NCBI RefSeq assembly: GCF_021018805.1
Contig: NC_086257.1
Coordinates: 15,992,693 to 16,056,692 of the forward strand
Source: Prinia subflava
Lineage: Eukaryota > Chordata > Aves > Passeriformes > Cisticolidae
Length of the DNA stretch: 64,000 nucleotides
Reading direction: 5' to 3'
In this document: one piece after another, positions 44,322 through 57,100 of the stretch
How positions within the stretch are numbered: the stretch's first letter is position 1
How the letters are laid out: every line of letters starts with the position of its first letter
Made by a program: the position numbers and the translations under genes
The notes under the pieces: model-generated
Told to the model about the DNA's origin: nothing
The model's database searches: none
The model's input: only the letters and a program-made list of their open reading frames with translations

Positions 44322-44639
44322 CTAAGAAGAAGCAAACACATTTGCTGCTGTGGCCTCATTGGGTCTGTTCACCCAGGTGCGTCCATCCAGCCTCTGTCCC
44401 TGGTGGAAGGTGACCCTGCAACCCAGGGCAAAGCCTGGCCCCGTCGCCTCTGCGGGAACAAACCCCCCCACGCCATCCGTGTTTGTGTGGGCGTTTGCCG
44501 CGATGTGCAGATAACGCCTGGGACCGGCAGTGCCGGAGGGCAGGGTCACTACATGGGACCCCAAGGCACCAGTGGCAGCCTGCTCCTTCCTTCTTCCTCC
44601 TTGGTGACGAGCCAGCCCCTGCCAGGGGTTATTGGCCAT
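44322..44639 (-). other. Possible minus-strand open frame of 105 codons
   Basis: ATG at 44639-44637 (MANNPWQGLARHQGGRRKEQ) reads to a stop at 44322 (ending EATAANVFASS). The frame is also open upstream of the ATG to about 44711. It sits just before the minus-strand AATAAA. No domain, signal peptide or homologue is recognised, so it may be only part of a non-coding antisense or divergent RNA. Confidence 0.15.
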
Positions 44640-45101
44640 GCAGCCAAGTGTGGAGGGACCTGACAGCAACCAGGAGGGTGGATGGGGGTGCAGAGCCCAG
44701 GACTGACCCACCCCTCAGAGATGTTTGGGACCCCTGTCCCCACCTACTGTCCCTGTGCCTTTAGGCCAAGTGACTTTGAACCCCCTGGCCTGCTCCCCAG
44801 GGGTTGGGGACCCCAGCCGTGGGCTGTCAACAGTGGGGTCAGCCTGGGAAGGACCGTAAAGCTTCCCATGGCAAAACGGGTGTGGCCCTCAGCATCAGCG
44901 GGTCCTCAGAATTGGGACGCTGCCACCACCTCAGCGCGGGCTGCGAGGACACAGAGACGTCAGTGCCCCAGGCAGGGCACGTGGTGTCCCTGTCCCCCCA
45001 CCTGGGGGAGCGCTCACCGGTGGAGCCACTCGCTGCGCGCTCCCTTGAGAGGGTGAGAGCTGCAGCTCTGTCGCCTTCCTCCCTGACACCGAAGAGGCGC
45101 C

Positions 45102-48100
45102 ATGGGGTGCCGGGGCCCGTGGCCGCTCTGGAGCTGGGTGCTGTGGGGGTTCTGGGTGCTGCCAGGTAAGTGCCAAGGTCTCTCGCACCGCTGCCGGGCT
45201 GGCCGGGTGGCCGCGGTACCACGGGGGTGATGGGCTGCAAACCCTCCGGCTGCTAGAGTGCTGCAAGGTCGAGCCCGAGTGCCCGGCCGGGGTTTGCCGT
45301 GTCTGTCCGCGGGTGCCAAAGCTTTGTCACGGTCCCCGGTGGCAGCAGGGGAACTTGGCGGGAATTGTGTATGCAATGGGGAGACTCACACTGGGGGAAG
45401 GTGCCTGTCCTGTTCTTGGTGTTGGTCCTCCCGCAGAAGGGAGGAGGGGTGGGGGTGATGGCGACTTCGGGCTGGTCTTTCCCTCATCCTGACCTCACTC
45501 ACCTTCTGCATCAGCCGGGGAGATGAAGGGGCAGCCTCTTGTCCTCACGCTGGACCCGTCCGAGTCGGGCAGCACCTCCTATGTGGCCGACAGCACCAGC
45601 TCCGAGCTGCCTTCAGAGCTGGGCATGTGCCAGGGGCTCCCCACAGCCGCAGCCGCACGGGCAGAGCTCTCCCCTCCCTCCGGCCCGACCCCCGCCTCCG
45701 CGGGCAGCCAGAGCTCAGGTAAGGCCGGCAGGCACTGGCCGCGGGCAGGCTCCTGCCTGCCGGGGCCGCGGTGGGGCTGATCCAGCTGGAGCTGCCTTGT
45801 CTCGCTCCACAGGCATCCTGGTGCCACAGGCAACAGCGAGTGGGCTGGCCCCAGCTGGAGGTGGTGGCGAGCAGGAGGGGCCTCCCAGCTCGGCAGCTCT
45901 CCCTGGGGGTCCAGCAAGGCAAGGCAGCCCCCAGGCAGGGTCAGGGGCTGGGGTCTCCTCTCCAGGTGCTGCCAGCCACCCAACCAGCGTCCCTCCAGCT
46001 CCCACCACCACTTGGCACATGCAGCCTCTGTCCTTCAAGCCAACAGTGGGTCTTGCCCTGCGTGCTGTCACCGTGGAGCAGCTGCCAGTGACAGCACGGA
46101 CCACAGAGCCGCTGCTCCCCCAGGATGGGCACAGCACAGCGACACCATCCCCCAGCATGAGCAGGAGCTCTGCTGAGCCACACAGTACTGCCATGCTCGT
46201 GTCCCAGGAGGTCACAGTAGGCCTGGATGAGGTCACCTCACCTTTGGCCACAGCTGCCAGCATCTCTCAGGACAGGGCCAGCCCCGTGAAGATGGCAGCA
46301 GCCGCAGCCAGTCCCCCCTACACAGCGGCTGAGGGAGCCAGCATGGCAGCCCCACCATCTGCAGACCCTCCAAGTACATCCTTGGCAAAGGTCACCTTTT
46401 CTCCTACCACTACTGGCACCAGCAAGGCTACAGAGCCAGGGACACAAACCTTACCCAGCACTGACCACAGTGCCTCACAGGACACTCCTGGGCCTCTCTC
46501 TCAGCTGCCTGCAGCCCTTTTGTCTGAGCTCCCTGATGGCGCTGTGCTGGGCACACAGGGGACGCTTCTCCCCAGCCACAGCACAGCTCCAGGCACTGCC
46601 GGACGTGGGCTGCCCAGAGACGAGGCTGTCCTCCAGCCCCAGGCCACCACACAAGCTGCAGGCACACGGGCTGCAGCGATGGATGTCGTAGCTGGAGAGC
46701 ACATCCCACCTCTTGGAAGCACCAGTGCTGAGCTGGTGTCCATCACGAATGAGGCCAGTACCAAAGCCACAGCAGGCACTGCCATCCCAGAGACCAAGGA
46801 CACACCAGAGGGGCTCAGCGGGAGTCTGTCCCCCTATGCAGCTCTCAACGACCCTGATGATCCCTCTTCAGGGCCCTTTCCACACTCCATGGGCTCTCTG
46901 CTCCCTCAGTCCCTCTCAACAGGCCTTGGGACCACCACAGCAGAGGCAGCTACAGGTGGATCTCCTCCAACCACTGCCAGCATGGCCACGCCTTTGTCCC
47001 TCACAGGCCCCAGTGGAGCAAAGGCAGACAGGGCCCCCCGAGCTGCTGCTGCACTGCCACCTTCCATTGCTGCGTTTGGCATCGGGACTGTGCCAGCTAC
47101 CCATCCATCCTCCTTCGTTAGCAACACTCCAGCCGGTGAAGCAGGGATGGGATCAGCATCACTGGCCAGTGGCAGTGCCACCACAATGCCAGGGGACACT
47201 GAAGCCACCCTGCCTGTGCCTGATGCGCACCCCAGCCACAGCCAGCCAGGTCCCACAGGAGGCTCAACAACCCTAGGAACTGGTGTCACACCCAGATCTG
47301 CACTAACTCCAATGCTCTGGGCTGGGGCCCGAATTGTGGAAGTTCCAGGGACAGAGATGCCATCATCCAACACTGCACCAGGCACTGGCAGCGCTGTATC
47401 AGATACCCCTGGGGAACCCAGAGCAGTCACTGTTCCCATGGCATCACAAGCAGATGGCCCTCCTCTCCTGGAAGGCAGAGGCAATGTAGGGGTGGCTCTG
47501 GAAGTGTCCCCATCCAGCATTCCCCAAGAGACAGCAACAGTCATGTCTCCACTGTCCCTGACTGCCCCACTGCAAGCAATGGGGGCTTCAGGTGTTCTCC
47601 AGCCTGATGGCAGCACCACAGGACGAGCAATGGGGAGGGAGTTCCTGGAGGCAAGCACGGAGGAGAACCCAGGTGCCAGTGCAGTGAGGCCAGCTGCCAG
47701 CCATGTGATTGTCACTGCCAGGCCATCACCAGAGCCACCTGCCACTGAGGACAAGCCCCCAGATGGGATCACTTCACTGGCTGTTGGCCACAAAAATGTG
47801 TGGGAGGCTACAGCTGCAGCCAGGACAGGTGCCACAGGTACCCCTGCCCATGTGGACACCACCCGCTCTGAGAGCAGCACCGAGGGTGCAGCACCTTCAG
47901 CCACCACCAGCAGCACCCGTGTCCCTGACTCCAATGCCACAGGCACAAGCCTGGCCACCATGCTGGCCACCACACCAGCCATCAGCACATTCCCCAGCAA
48001 CGCTAACCTGCCAAGCACCTCAACAAGCTGGGAGACTTTTGTGACCAGGGTCACAGCATCAGCTGCCACAGCACTGGCCACCAGCACCAGCAGTGTCCCA

Positions 48101-51100
48101 TCCCTTGCTGTAACACACAGCGAGACAGGCAGGGGTGGACAGCCTGTCCCGTCCCCAGCAGCACATACCCCCTTGGTGGAGACAACTCTTGGATCCTGGG
48201 GCATCCCTGGTCCCAACACTGCTGTTGATGTGTCTGGTTCTCCCCTCCCCAGCCTGCACAGCCCAGCTGAGGAGGCAGCAACAGCCCCCTCGTCCCTGCG
48301 TGGTGTTGGTGCAGCTGGGGTGACAGCAGCCGGACAGACTCCCACGGAGTCACCAACAGGAACCACTTCTACATCCATCAGCTACCATGACATGGGACAG
48401 GCAGCGAGCACGTCACCTCCTGCCTTCCAGACATCTCCAGGGGCACCTGTCTGGAAGGGGAAAACAGCCATCAGCACAGCCAGCACCACAGCTACTGCTG
48501 CAGGGAACACCATGACCAGCACCACAGGCAGCACCACGGCCATTGCTGCAGGGAACAGCAGTGCCACCACTGCAGGGAACACCAGTGCCACCACTGCCAC
48601 CTCTGCAGACAGCACCACTGCCACCACTGCAGGGAACAGCACTGCCACCACTGCCACCACTGCAGGGAACACCAGTGCCACCACTGCCACCACTGCAGGG
48701 AACAGCACTGCCACCACTGCAGGGAACACCACTGCCACCACTGCCACCACTGCCACCACTGCAGGGAACAGCACTGCCACCACTGCAGGGAACACCACTG
48801 CCAGCACTGCAGGGAACACCACTGCCAGCACTGCCACCACTGCCACCACTGCAGGGAACAGCACTGCCACCACTGCAGGGAACACCAGTGCCACCACTGC
48901 AGGGACCACTGCCACCACTGCCACCACTGCAGAGAACACCAGTGCCATCACTGCCACCACTGCCACCACTGCAGGGAACAGCACTGCCACCACTGCAGAG
49001 AACACCAGTGCCATCACTGCCACCACTGCCACCACTGCAGGGAACAGCACTGCCACCACTGCAGAGAACACCAGTGCCATCACTGCCACCACTGCCACCA
49101 CTGCAGGGAACAGCACTGCCACCACTGCAGAGAACACCAGTGCCATCACTGCCACCACTGCCACCACTGCAGGGAACAGCACTGCCACCACTGCAGAGAA
49201 CACCAGTGCCATCACTGCCACCACTGCCACCACTGCAGGGAACAGCACTGCCACCACTGCAGGGAACACTACTGCCACTACTGCCACCAGTGCAGGCAGT
49301 ACCAAGGCCATCACTGCAGGAGGCACCACGGCTGTTGCATCCACAGCCCCAGTGAGCCCAGCTGAGGAGGTGGGAAGTCTCCCAGCCCCAGGCACCACGG
49401 CGCCAGTGAGAACACCAGCCACCACCAGCCCTGCCACTGCCCTGGGTCATGCCTTTGGGACACAGAGAGGACCATCCACCGAACTGAGCACAGCTGCCCA
49501 CACCACCACAGGGCACAGAGCTCCTGTACCAGAGCCTCAACCCACCCATGAGCATATCAGTAAGTAGATTTCTTTTTCCCAAAGACAAGAGTAGAAAAGG
49601 GGTGTTCAGCCAGTCAAGCACTGTAATGGATGAGGGTACAGCTGGTCCAGGGTATCTCATCTGCATTGCACATTGGGCTGCCAGATTCATGGGAAAAAGC
49701 AAAATAGGACATTTGAGAACATCCCAAAAGTGGGTTGAAAATTGGGTTACAATCCATCAGAGCACAGGCACAGCATCCTGGCAGCAAGCAGGTTGGTTTG
49801 TCCTGGCTGCAGGATGGATAAAGCAGACATTAATGGTTTTATACCTCTTTCATTGATCTCCTGCTCATGGCAGAGCCAGCAGCCTCACTCTACCCCTTTG
49901 GCGTGGAAGGAGGGGACCAAGAGTACGTCCAGAGGATGGTGGATTTTAACTCACCTCTGTTCAAGCCAGAAATTGGATTTCCCTTTGGGAAGTCACTGCG
50001 AGATGCTCTCTATGTGAGTGCCCCTCTTGGTGAGCATATAATGGATGTGCTGCCTTTTTGGTTAAAAAAAACGAACAAACATGGAAATGGAGCAGAAACC
50101 AAATTTCATCTGAATATCTTTTTTTTTTTACATTTAAAATGATTGGTTTCTGCTCACCCATGGAGGCTAAAAGCTATCCCGGTCAGCAAATTACAAGTTC
50201 TTTTGGTTAGTTTACAGATAATGGACAGATCATTTTTCCACCCACGGACAACTATGTCCCATCCAACCCCAACCCCCCTCCCCGGGGCTTCACAGGCCGG
50301 GAGAGCTTGCCAATGGTGGCTGTCTTTTGGGATGATGCAGACTTTTCCAAGGGTGTTGGCACCACTTGGTACCAGGTGAGGGCCACCAGAGGTGTTCTCC
50401 TGAGAAAATCCAGTTCTCGTCTCAGTCATTTAATTCTCTCTCTTGTCATCTGTCAGGAGTACTCCACACTCAGCTCTACCCAAGACTCTGTTGTCCAAGA
50501 TGTGGAAGCAAAGATTGAGAAATACCTAAAAATCTCCTATGTAGCAAAATGGACCTTGAAGGTGACATGGGAGAAAGCTCCAGCATACCCATCCCGGAGG
50601 GATGACCCTCAGGTGAGCAGTGGGTGACAGAGAGGACCGTAGGTGACTGTTTCAAGTCTCACTGCCTCAGTCTGCACTGCAGAAGAGCAGGGGAGTGCTG
50701 AGGGGGTGCCTTGGGTTTCTCCAGACAAACACCTACCAGGCAGTGCTCACCACCGATGGGGTCAGCTCCTTCGCCCTGCTGCTCTACCAGGACGGGGGCA
50801 TGCGCTGGGACTACTCCAAGCTGGCTGCAGCCAACGTGCTGATCGGCTTCTCCAGGTGCTGCACGCCTGTCACCAGGGTTTGGGACAGCAGAGATTGGTT
50901 CCAGCACTGTGTTCAGACTGTCAAAGGCATTACCCCCAGGAGAGCCCAGCTCCCACTCCTGGAGCAACCCTGCCCCATTTAAACCCCTCCTCCTGCAAAC
51001 TGCAGCCGTTCCCACCCCAGCTTCTGTATGGGGAGAGGAGGAGGGTTGTGTTGGAAGGATGACCTGAAACCTCCTCTCTCCACACAGTGGCAATGGCTAT

Positions 51101-54100
51101 GCCCAAAACAACAAGCTGACTCAGAAGCCACCAGCTGTCAAGTACCGACCAGACCAGCACAGCAGCACCGGTTTTGGTATGGCACCAGGGGGCTTTGGGG
51201 TGGTGGGTGGGCATGGAAGGGGCTCTGTGCTCTGTGCCAGGAGCATGTCCCCAGCACCCACCCCTGGGAGGTGATGGGCCAGTGAAACCACTGGGCAAGA
51301 GCTGGCCACCAACAGCAGACTGTGGGGTGTCTTATGTCCTCCTGTGCCTTGCCACTGCCCTGCTGGCTCTAGAGGGAGCCTGGAGACCTCGTGTGAGGTC
51401 AGTGGCCAGGGACAGCTGTCCCACGGGATCCCTCAGCACAATTTGAGACCCTGGCTGAGCGATGTTGTTCTGGTTGTTCCCCAGATGTGCGTGGGCTGTG
51501 GATTTACAGACTGGACAGTCGCTCCCGGGTGAATTACAGGCTGCAGTGCCTGGCGTGGCTGGACACAGAGCCAGCGCCGGCCACCTGGAACAGCCAGCTG
51601 CCACCATGCCCCTGCTCCCGGCCCCAGGCAGAGCTGGATCCCCGCTACCGCTGGAGTAGAGGTGCCAAGGACAGACCCCCATCACCAGCTGCAGGGTGGG
51701 GGGATGGTGCCCTCCTGCTCTGGGGGTGGCTGTGATCCCCCCACTATTTCAGGCCTGGCGGACACCTCTGTGAAGATGCTGCGCACTGCGTCCCCCAGCC
51801 CAGCTGGAGCTGGGGTACGATGTCTGTACCAAGGTGGGAGCTTGCTCGAAGGCTGGCAGGAGAGAGCATGGAGCCCCCCCTTCCACGCTGCCACTGGTAA
51901 CTGGCATTCCCTGAAATACCCCAAGCATCAAGCACAGGCAGAGCAAGGGCCCTGACACACCCAATCCTGTTCCTCCACAGACAGGGAGCTGGAAGCATTC
52001 GACTGGTGCTGCCGGCGTGTGAGGAAGCCCCTGTTCTGTGCCAGGTTTGCTGAGAAGAGGCCGAGGGTTGGCTGTGAAGGATACGTGCCACCCACCCCCG
52101 GTGAGTCCCCAGGCTCTACCTCTGCTGTGCCAGGGCACTGAGCTGTGCATGGACCCCATGCATTAGCCACACTTTGCAATACACCAGTGGGAACTGCTGA
52201 GCCACCACTGAGCAGCTCTGAGGCTTTTCTCCTCCCTGAACTGACACCAGCATTTGCTCTTCTTCCTCTGCCTAAAACATTTCCGTCTGCTTTGGACCCC
52301 AGCTGGTGCCTTTGGAGACCCTCACATCACCACCCTGGATGGACTCACCTACACCTTCAATGGGCTCGGGGACTTTGTCCTGCTGCTGGCCAGCGATGCC
52401 CAGACCAGCTTCATTTTGCAGGGGCGCACAGCACAGACTGGCACGGCCCAGGCCACCAACTTTGTGGCCTTTGCTGCCCAGTACATCTCCAACACCACCA
52501 CAACAGTGAGTAGGAGTGTCCTGAGTATGAGTTTGAGTCTCTAATGGGAGACACCTCTCTGGCAAGCTGGGCATCACCTCCACATCACCTACAACTGGGT
52601 GGGACCTGAGAGGTATCTTCTCTCCTTTTCCTGCCACCTCCCACCACTCCAGCAAAGTACTATTAGTGGTGGGATGGACTAATGTTCACCAGGCACAGGT
52701 CTAACACCTCCTGCAAACAGGCCAACAAGGACTGGAAACCCTGGAGGAACATGGTCTGCTTCACCTTTTTCATTGCACATTATTTGTCCTGACACTTTCA
52801 CACAAGTGACTGCTGTTCCTGAGCAGGATTGCTCCCCATACCCATTTAGCTTCATTAAGCAGAATTTCCTGATGTCACCAGGAACAGGCATTGAATAGCA
52901 TGAGGAGGGAGCTCAGAGCTGGAGCCCCCCAGCACAGCTCTCCATGCTGTCAAAATCAACTGGGCAGTGGTGGTGGCCTGGGTGTGCCCCTTGCCAGCAG
53001 TGACAGGCAGCTGGCTGTCCTCCTGTGTGCAAACATCAAAGCTGCTCTACTGTGTGTCTGCTGGGACAGAGTTAGTAACTGTCCCCAGCATGGAGGGACA
53101 GTAGGAAGGGACAAGCAGAGGGGCTGATTGGGACATCCACCACAATTTTCAGGTTGAATGGACCTTGGGGAGCCAGGATGACATCCAAGTCCTCCTGAAC
53201 AATGAAACCATCCCGTTTTCCTTTTCCCAAGGTGAGCAGGATCTGCTGTTAAATGCTAAGTGTATGTGAGGGGGACAGAGATGTCCCCATTCTGTGGCAC
53301 CAGCCCTGCCAGTGTGAGGGCAGCCATCCTGAGATCCATTAAATGTCTCTCACCTGCACCTGTCTCTGATTTGGGTGGGGTGGGTGTGGAGCACTCCCCT
53401 CCAGGAGTCCATGGCTGTCATTTCAGATCCCAGCCTTGCACGGACTCTCCCTCTGTGCTCTCCTTCTCTTGCAGACCTGGGTGACGAGGTCTACTACAGC
53501 CCTGGTGTCCTGCTGGTCAACACCTCCTCTGTCACGGCCGTCTTCGATGGGACCGTGGCTGTCTCTGTCTCGGCCACCTCTGGGATGCTCAGCGTGGTCT
53601 GCAGCCTGCCCGACCGGTACCGCAGCAGCACCAGGGGCCTCCTGGGTGAGGGCTCCCACCACAGAGCCGGGGTGCAAATCCTCTTCCCACTCTAAAGTAG
53701 ACTGGGAAACTGGGGAACTGTGCTTGTGAGGGCAGGGACACCTGGGTATAAGCTAAACTGGCCAGCACCAGAGAGGAAATCAACCATGGCATGGGGGATT
53801 CCAGCTCTGTGGTGATGCTCCACCAGGTGTGTGGGACCATGACCCTGCGGATGACTTCCAGATGCCAAATGGTACCAGCGTCCCTGTGAACAGTAGTGAA
53901 GAGGAGATCTACAGCTATGGGATGACCTGTAAGTCCAGGCTTAGGATCCTCCCTTATGATCCTCTCCTTCCTGCACCTTCTGACCATGCTTTGGCTTGAG
54001 ATATTTAAACATTTGCCTGAGCAAATGCAATGCCAAGGAAAGGGGTCTGGTGTCCTCACTGCTCTGTGAAAAGGAATCCTAAAGTACAACAAACCTTAAA

Positions 54101-57100
54101 ATGGCCTGTACCCATGGCCTGCTCTCTTGCAGGGGCTGTTGGGGAGCACTGCCTGTTCACTCAGCCTCTGGACTCACCAGCACTGAACTTCACACCCTTC
54201 TTCTTGTCTCGGCTGCGGCAGGAGAATGAAAGCCAGTACCAGCTGGCAGCCTTGCAGTGTCACAGCAGCAAGGAGTGCATCTACGATGCGCTGAGCACAG
54301 GGAACCTGGCCCTGGGCCTGGCCACCCAGAGCCTGGCAGCAGACTTCCAGCAGAGGAAGACAGCACTTAGTAAGTGGAGCACATCCTCACCTCTGAGAGG
54401 GCATGGCTTGGATGTAATTGGGCAGTGCCTTTCTCCTTTCCTCTTCTCTCTTGCTTCATATGAGATAGAAGAGAAGCCACCAAGGTCTTGGATTTGCACT
54501 GCCCAGCTGGCTTGTCTCCAGTCCTGGGAGATGCCACCAGCAGGACAGTTGCCACCATTTCCTGGAACTGCATTTCTGGCTATGCTCCAAACCTGGGAGA
54601 TGCCACCATGCTGTGTAACATAGGGGCCTTGCTGGTGGGCAGCCACGACAGCACCTGCCTGGGGTCCCATCCTCACCAGGAGGGACTCACAGACAAGGCA
54701 TGACAAGGCCACATGTGTGCTGGGCTGCTCTTTCCTCAGATGCCTTCCCTCCCATCATCTCTGGTGACACATCAATCACAGCCTTCAGGACAGAGAAGGT
54801 CAGAAGGCAGTACCATGCTTCGGGCGCAGGCACACGCTTCATTCCCCATCTCTCACCAGAGCTCACCATATCAGGTAAGGAAGGAGAGAGGGAGCAGCTG
54901 GGATGGGAAAGAATGGGATGCAATTCCTCTGCCACCTCTAACTCCCACCTCTCCTCCTGGCAGAGAATGGCACCCTGATATGGGAGCCCCGTGGCATAGC
55001 CCCATTCACCTTCAACCTGGAGGCTGTTGGGTCCAACAACATCTCTGCGCTCCTCCAGCTCCGCTTCACCCTTTGCAGATGCAGCAGGAGCCAGGAGTGT
55101 GACTATAGCAACACTGTCACTCTCAAGGAGTCCTCCTTGCAGGTAGTGTGCCAGAGAGCTCCTCTGGTGACACACTGTGCCTGTCCCCATGCCAGCTGTG
55201 CTGGCTGTCTTCTCTGTCCACCCATCCTCCTCAGCTTCCCTGAGCCAGTGTCACTATTCCCTTCCCAGCTGGCAGCCTGCAGATGTGACAGTGGCTACTC
55301 AGGTGCCTTCTGCCAGGACCCTCCGGACCCCTGCTCCCAGGGATGCTTCCCTGGCGTGGGATGTGACCCTTTCAGTGGCTGTGGGCCCTGTCCAGCTGGC
55401 CTGACAGGGGATGGACAGCACTGCTCAGGTGACAGGGGCTCACACCGTGGCCATGGGGACCGCAGCCAAGGTTTGTCCCGGTGCCATGGTGCGCTGCCCC
55501 GGCAGATATCGACGAGTGCGCGCAGGGGATGGAGTGCCCGGGGAACAGCACCTGCACCAACACTGTGGGCAGCTACGTCTGCTCCTGCCTGGACAGTCAG
55601 CAGGGTGAGTGTGGAGTCCCTGGCAGGCATGGTCCTCGTCCTCATCACCCCCAGGCTCTGTGGAAGAGAGTTCCTGAGGGACCCAGGCTGGCTGGAGAGG
55701 AGAGAAGGGGGAGCTGGCTGAGCTCTGTGCCCAAGCCCTTGCTGTCATTTGCAGAAGGGACCAGAGTCCAGCCACCACTCGTGTTCCCAGGCTGTTGATC
55801 TCACTAATCCGCTGGGAAGCGAAATTTTTCCCATGCAATTTTTCTCCTTGAGAAAAAAATTCTCATCACAGCAAAGTTCAAATGCACATGCGGAGGGTGG
55901 GGGCTAAATCAAGCCCTGTTTTCAGATTGCTTTGGTGGGGTCGAGTTGATGGCTTTTGCTCTTGTTCTAATGCTGGGATTTAAGAAGGGCAAATGGCTCC
56001 AGCTGGAAGGAGGAGGAGCGGGGCTTTTCCTTGAATTTATATTAAAACTCCCAACACATAAAAGAAAAGCAAAAGTCGGAAGAAAGGCCTTATGGAGCAG
56101 CTGAGGATGGCTCAGAGAGCTGGGGCTCTGCCCTGCAGCCAGGTTCATGCCTGCCATGCTCTCCATCACACAGGTGAGAGGCCAGGCTGTGGCTCAGCTT
56201 GCAGCTACCATTCCTGCCCTGAGGGCTACTGCAGCAACAGGGGACACTGCCACCTTCACCCCATCACCTGTGCCCCCACCTGCACCTGCCCCCCAGCCTT
56301 CATCGACCAGCACTGCCTGGTGGCAGGAGGGGATTTTCAGCCACTGCCCAGCACAGGTGGGTACCTGTGCCTGGCGAGGGGTGAAACCCAACCCCACTCA
56401 CCCTGGTCCTGGCCAGAGCCACCACTGTGGCTTTCTCCCAGCAGGTCTCCCTCGGAGAAGCATCCAGATAAGGATCAAGATACTGCAAAACACCACTGCT
56501 GAGGAAGTCAACAGCACTGTATGTCACTGGAGGGGGTGGGCTCAGAGCAGGGGACACACTGGCATACTGGGCAGCATGGCAGCTGGGGGTGCCCATGCCT
56601 CTGTATGCCATCCCATGGGATGTCTGGAGGTCCAACAGATCCACAAGCCCAGAGGGAGGAAGCACCAATTGCATGATGATGGCTGCAGCCCTGGCCCTGT
56701 GCCAAGTCCCCAGCAAATGAACCAAAGGCCAGAGCAACCCTTGGGGCTTGGCTACAATGCCTGCATCACTCTTCAACCTTTCCCCATGCTGGTGTCATTC
56801 TGCCTCCCTCTAATGCCTTCCTGCTCCTCCTGCTGCAGGTCTCAGCCATCCTGGGCTCCCTGGAGGTCAAGGCTTTCCAGAGCAACACCAACATCACCCA
56901 GATGTGAGTCAGATGTGAAGCAGCCCATGGCCACTCCAAGGATGTGGTGGGGCAGGGCTGAGTGTGGGGCCAGAGAGTTTGGTGCACAAAGGACACTTTC
57001 CCCCAGCTCAGAGTCTGTTTTTCCAGCTGATGCTGGTAAACCCTTGGAGACACAAAGCACCTTCCACTCCTGCCCCACCCCTTCTTTACCATTGCCCAGA

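Larger units (their letters stand above)
43265..45095. other. Spacer between TNK2 and MUC4
   Basis: No exon of either neighbour is visible. There is a short CpG-rich patch at 43610-43760. On the minus strand there is an open frame of 105 codons (44639-44322) followed 37 nt later by AATAAA, described separately. GC-rich DNA at 44900-45180 probably forms the MUC4 promoter region. Confidence 0.55.

Noticed and set aside
45539..45812. Treating the 1342-codon open frame starting at 45539 as the mucin start
   Set aside because: Its first part reads exon 2 and intron 2 in the wrong frame. Splicing 45165-45515 and 45718-45813 gives a signal peptide and a continuous correct frame.
48382..49702. Open frames of 351 and 429 codons on the minus strand across the mucin exon
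   Set aside because: They are mirror frames of an in-frame repeat whose units are multiples of three; the plus strand has splice sites, signal peptide and downstream MUC4 domains, the minus strand has none.
50211..50218. Acceptor TTTACAG at 50217 for MUC4 exon 5
   Set aside because: It gives an unrelated frame (IMDRSFFH). The acceptor TTGGTTAG at 50210 yields FTDNGQIIFP, the conserved NIDO sequence, in phase 0.
55836..55862. AT-rich inverted repeat in a MUC4 intron as a regulatory hairpin
   Set aside because: The stem is imperfect A/T pairing in an ordinary AT-rich intron patch with no conserved motif.
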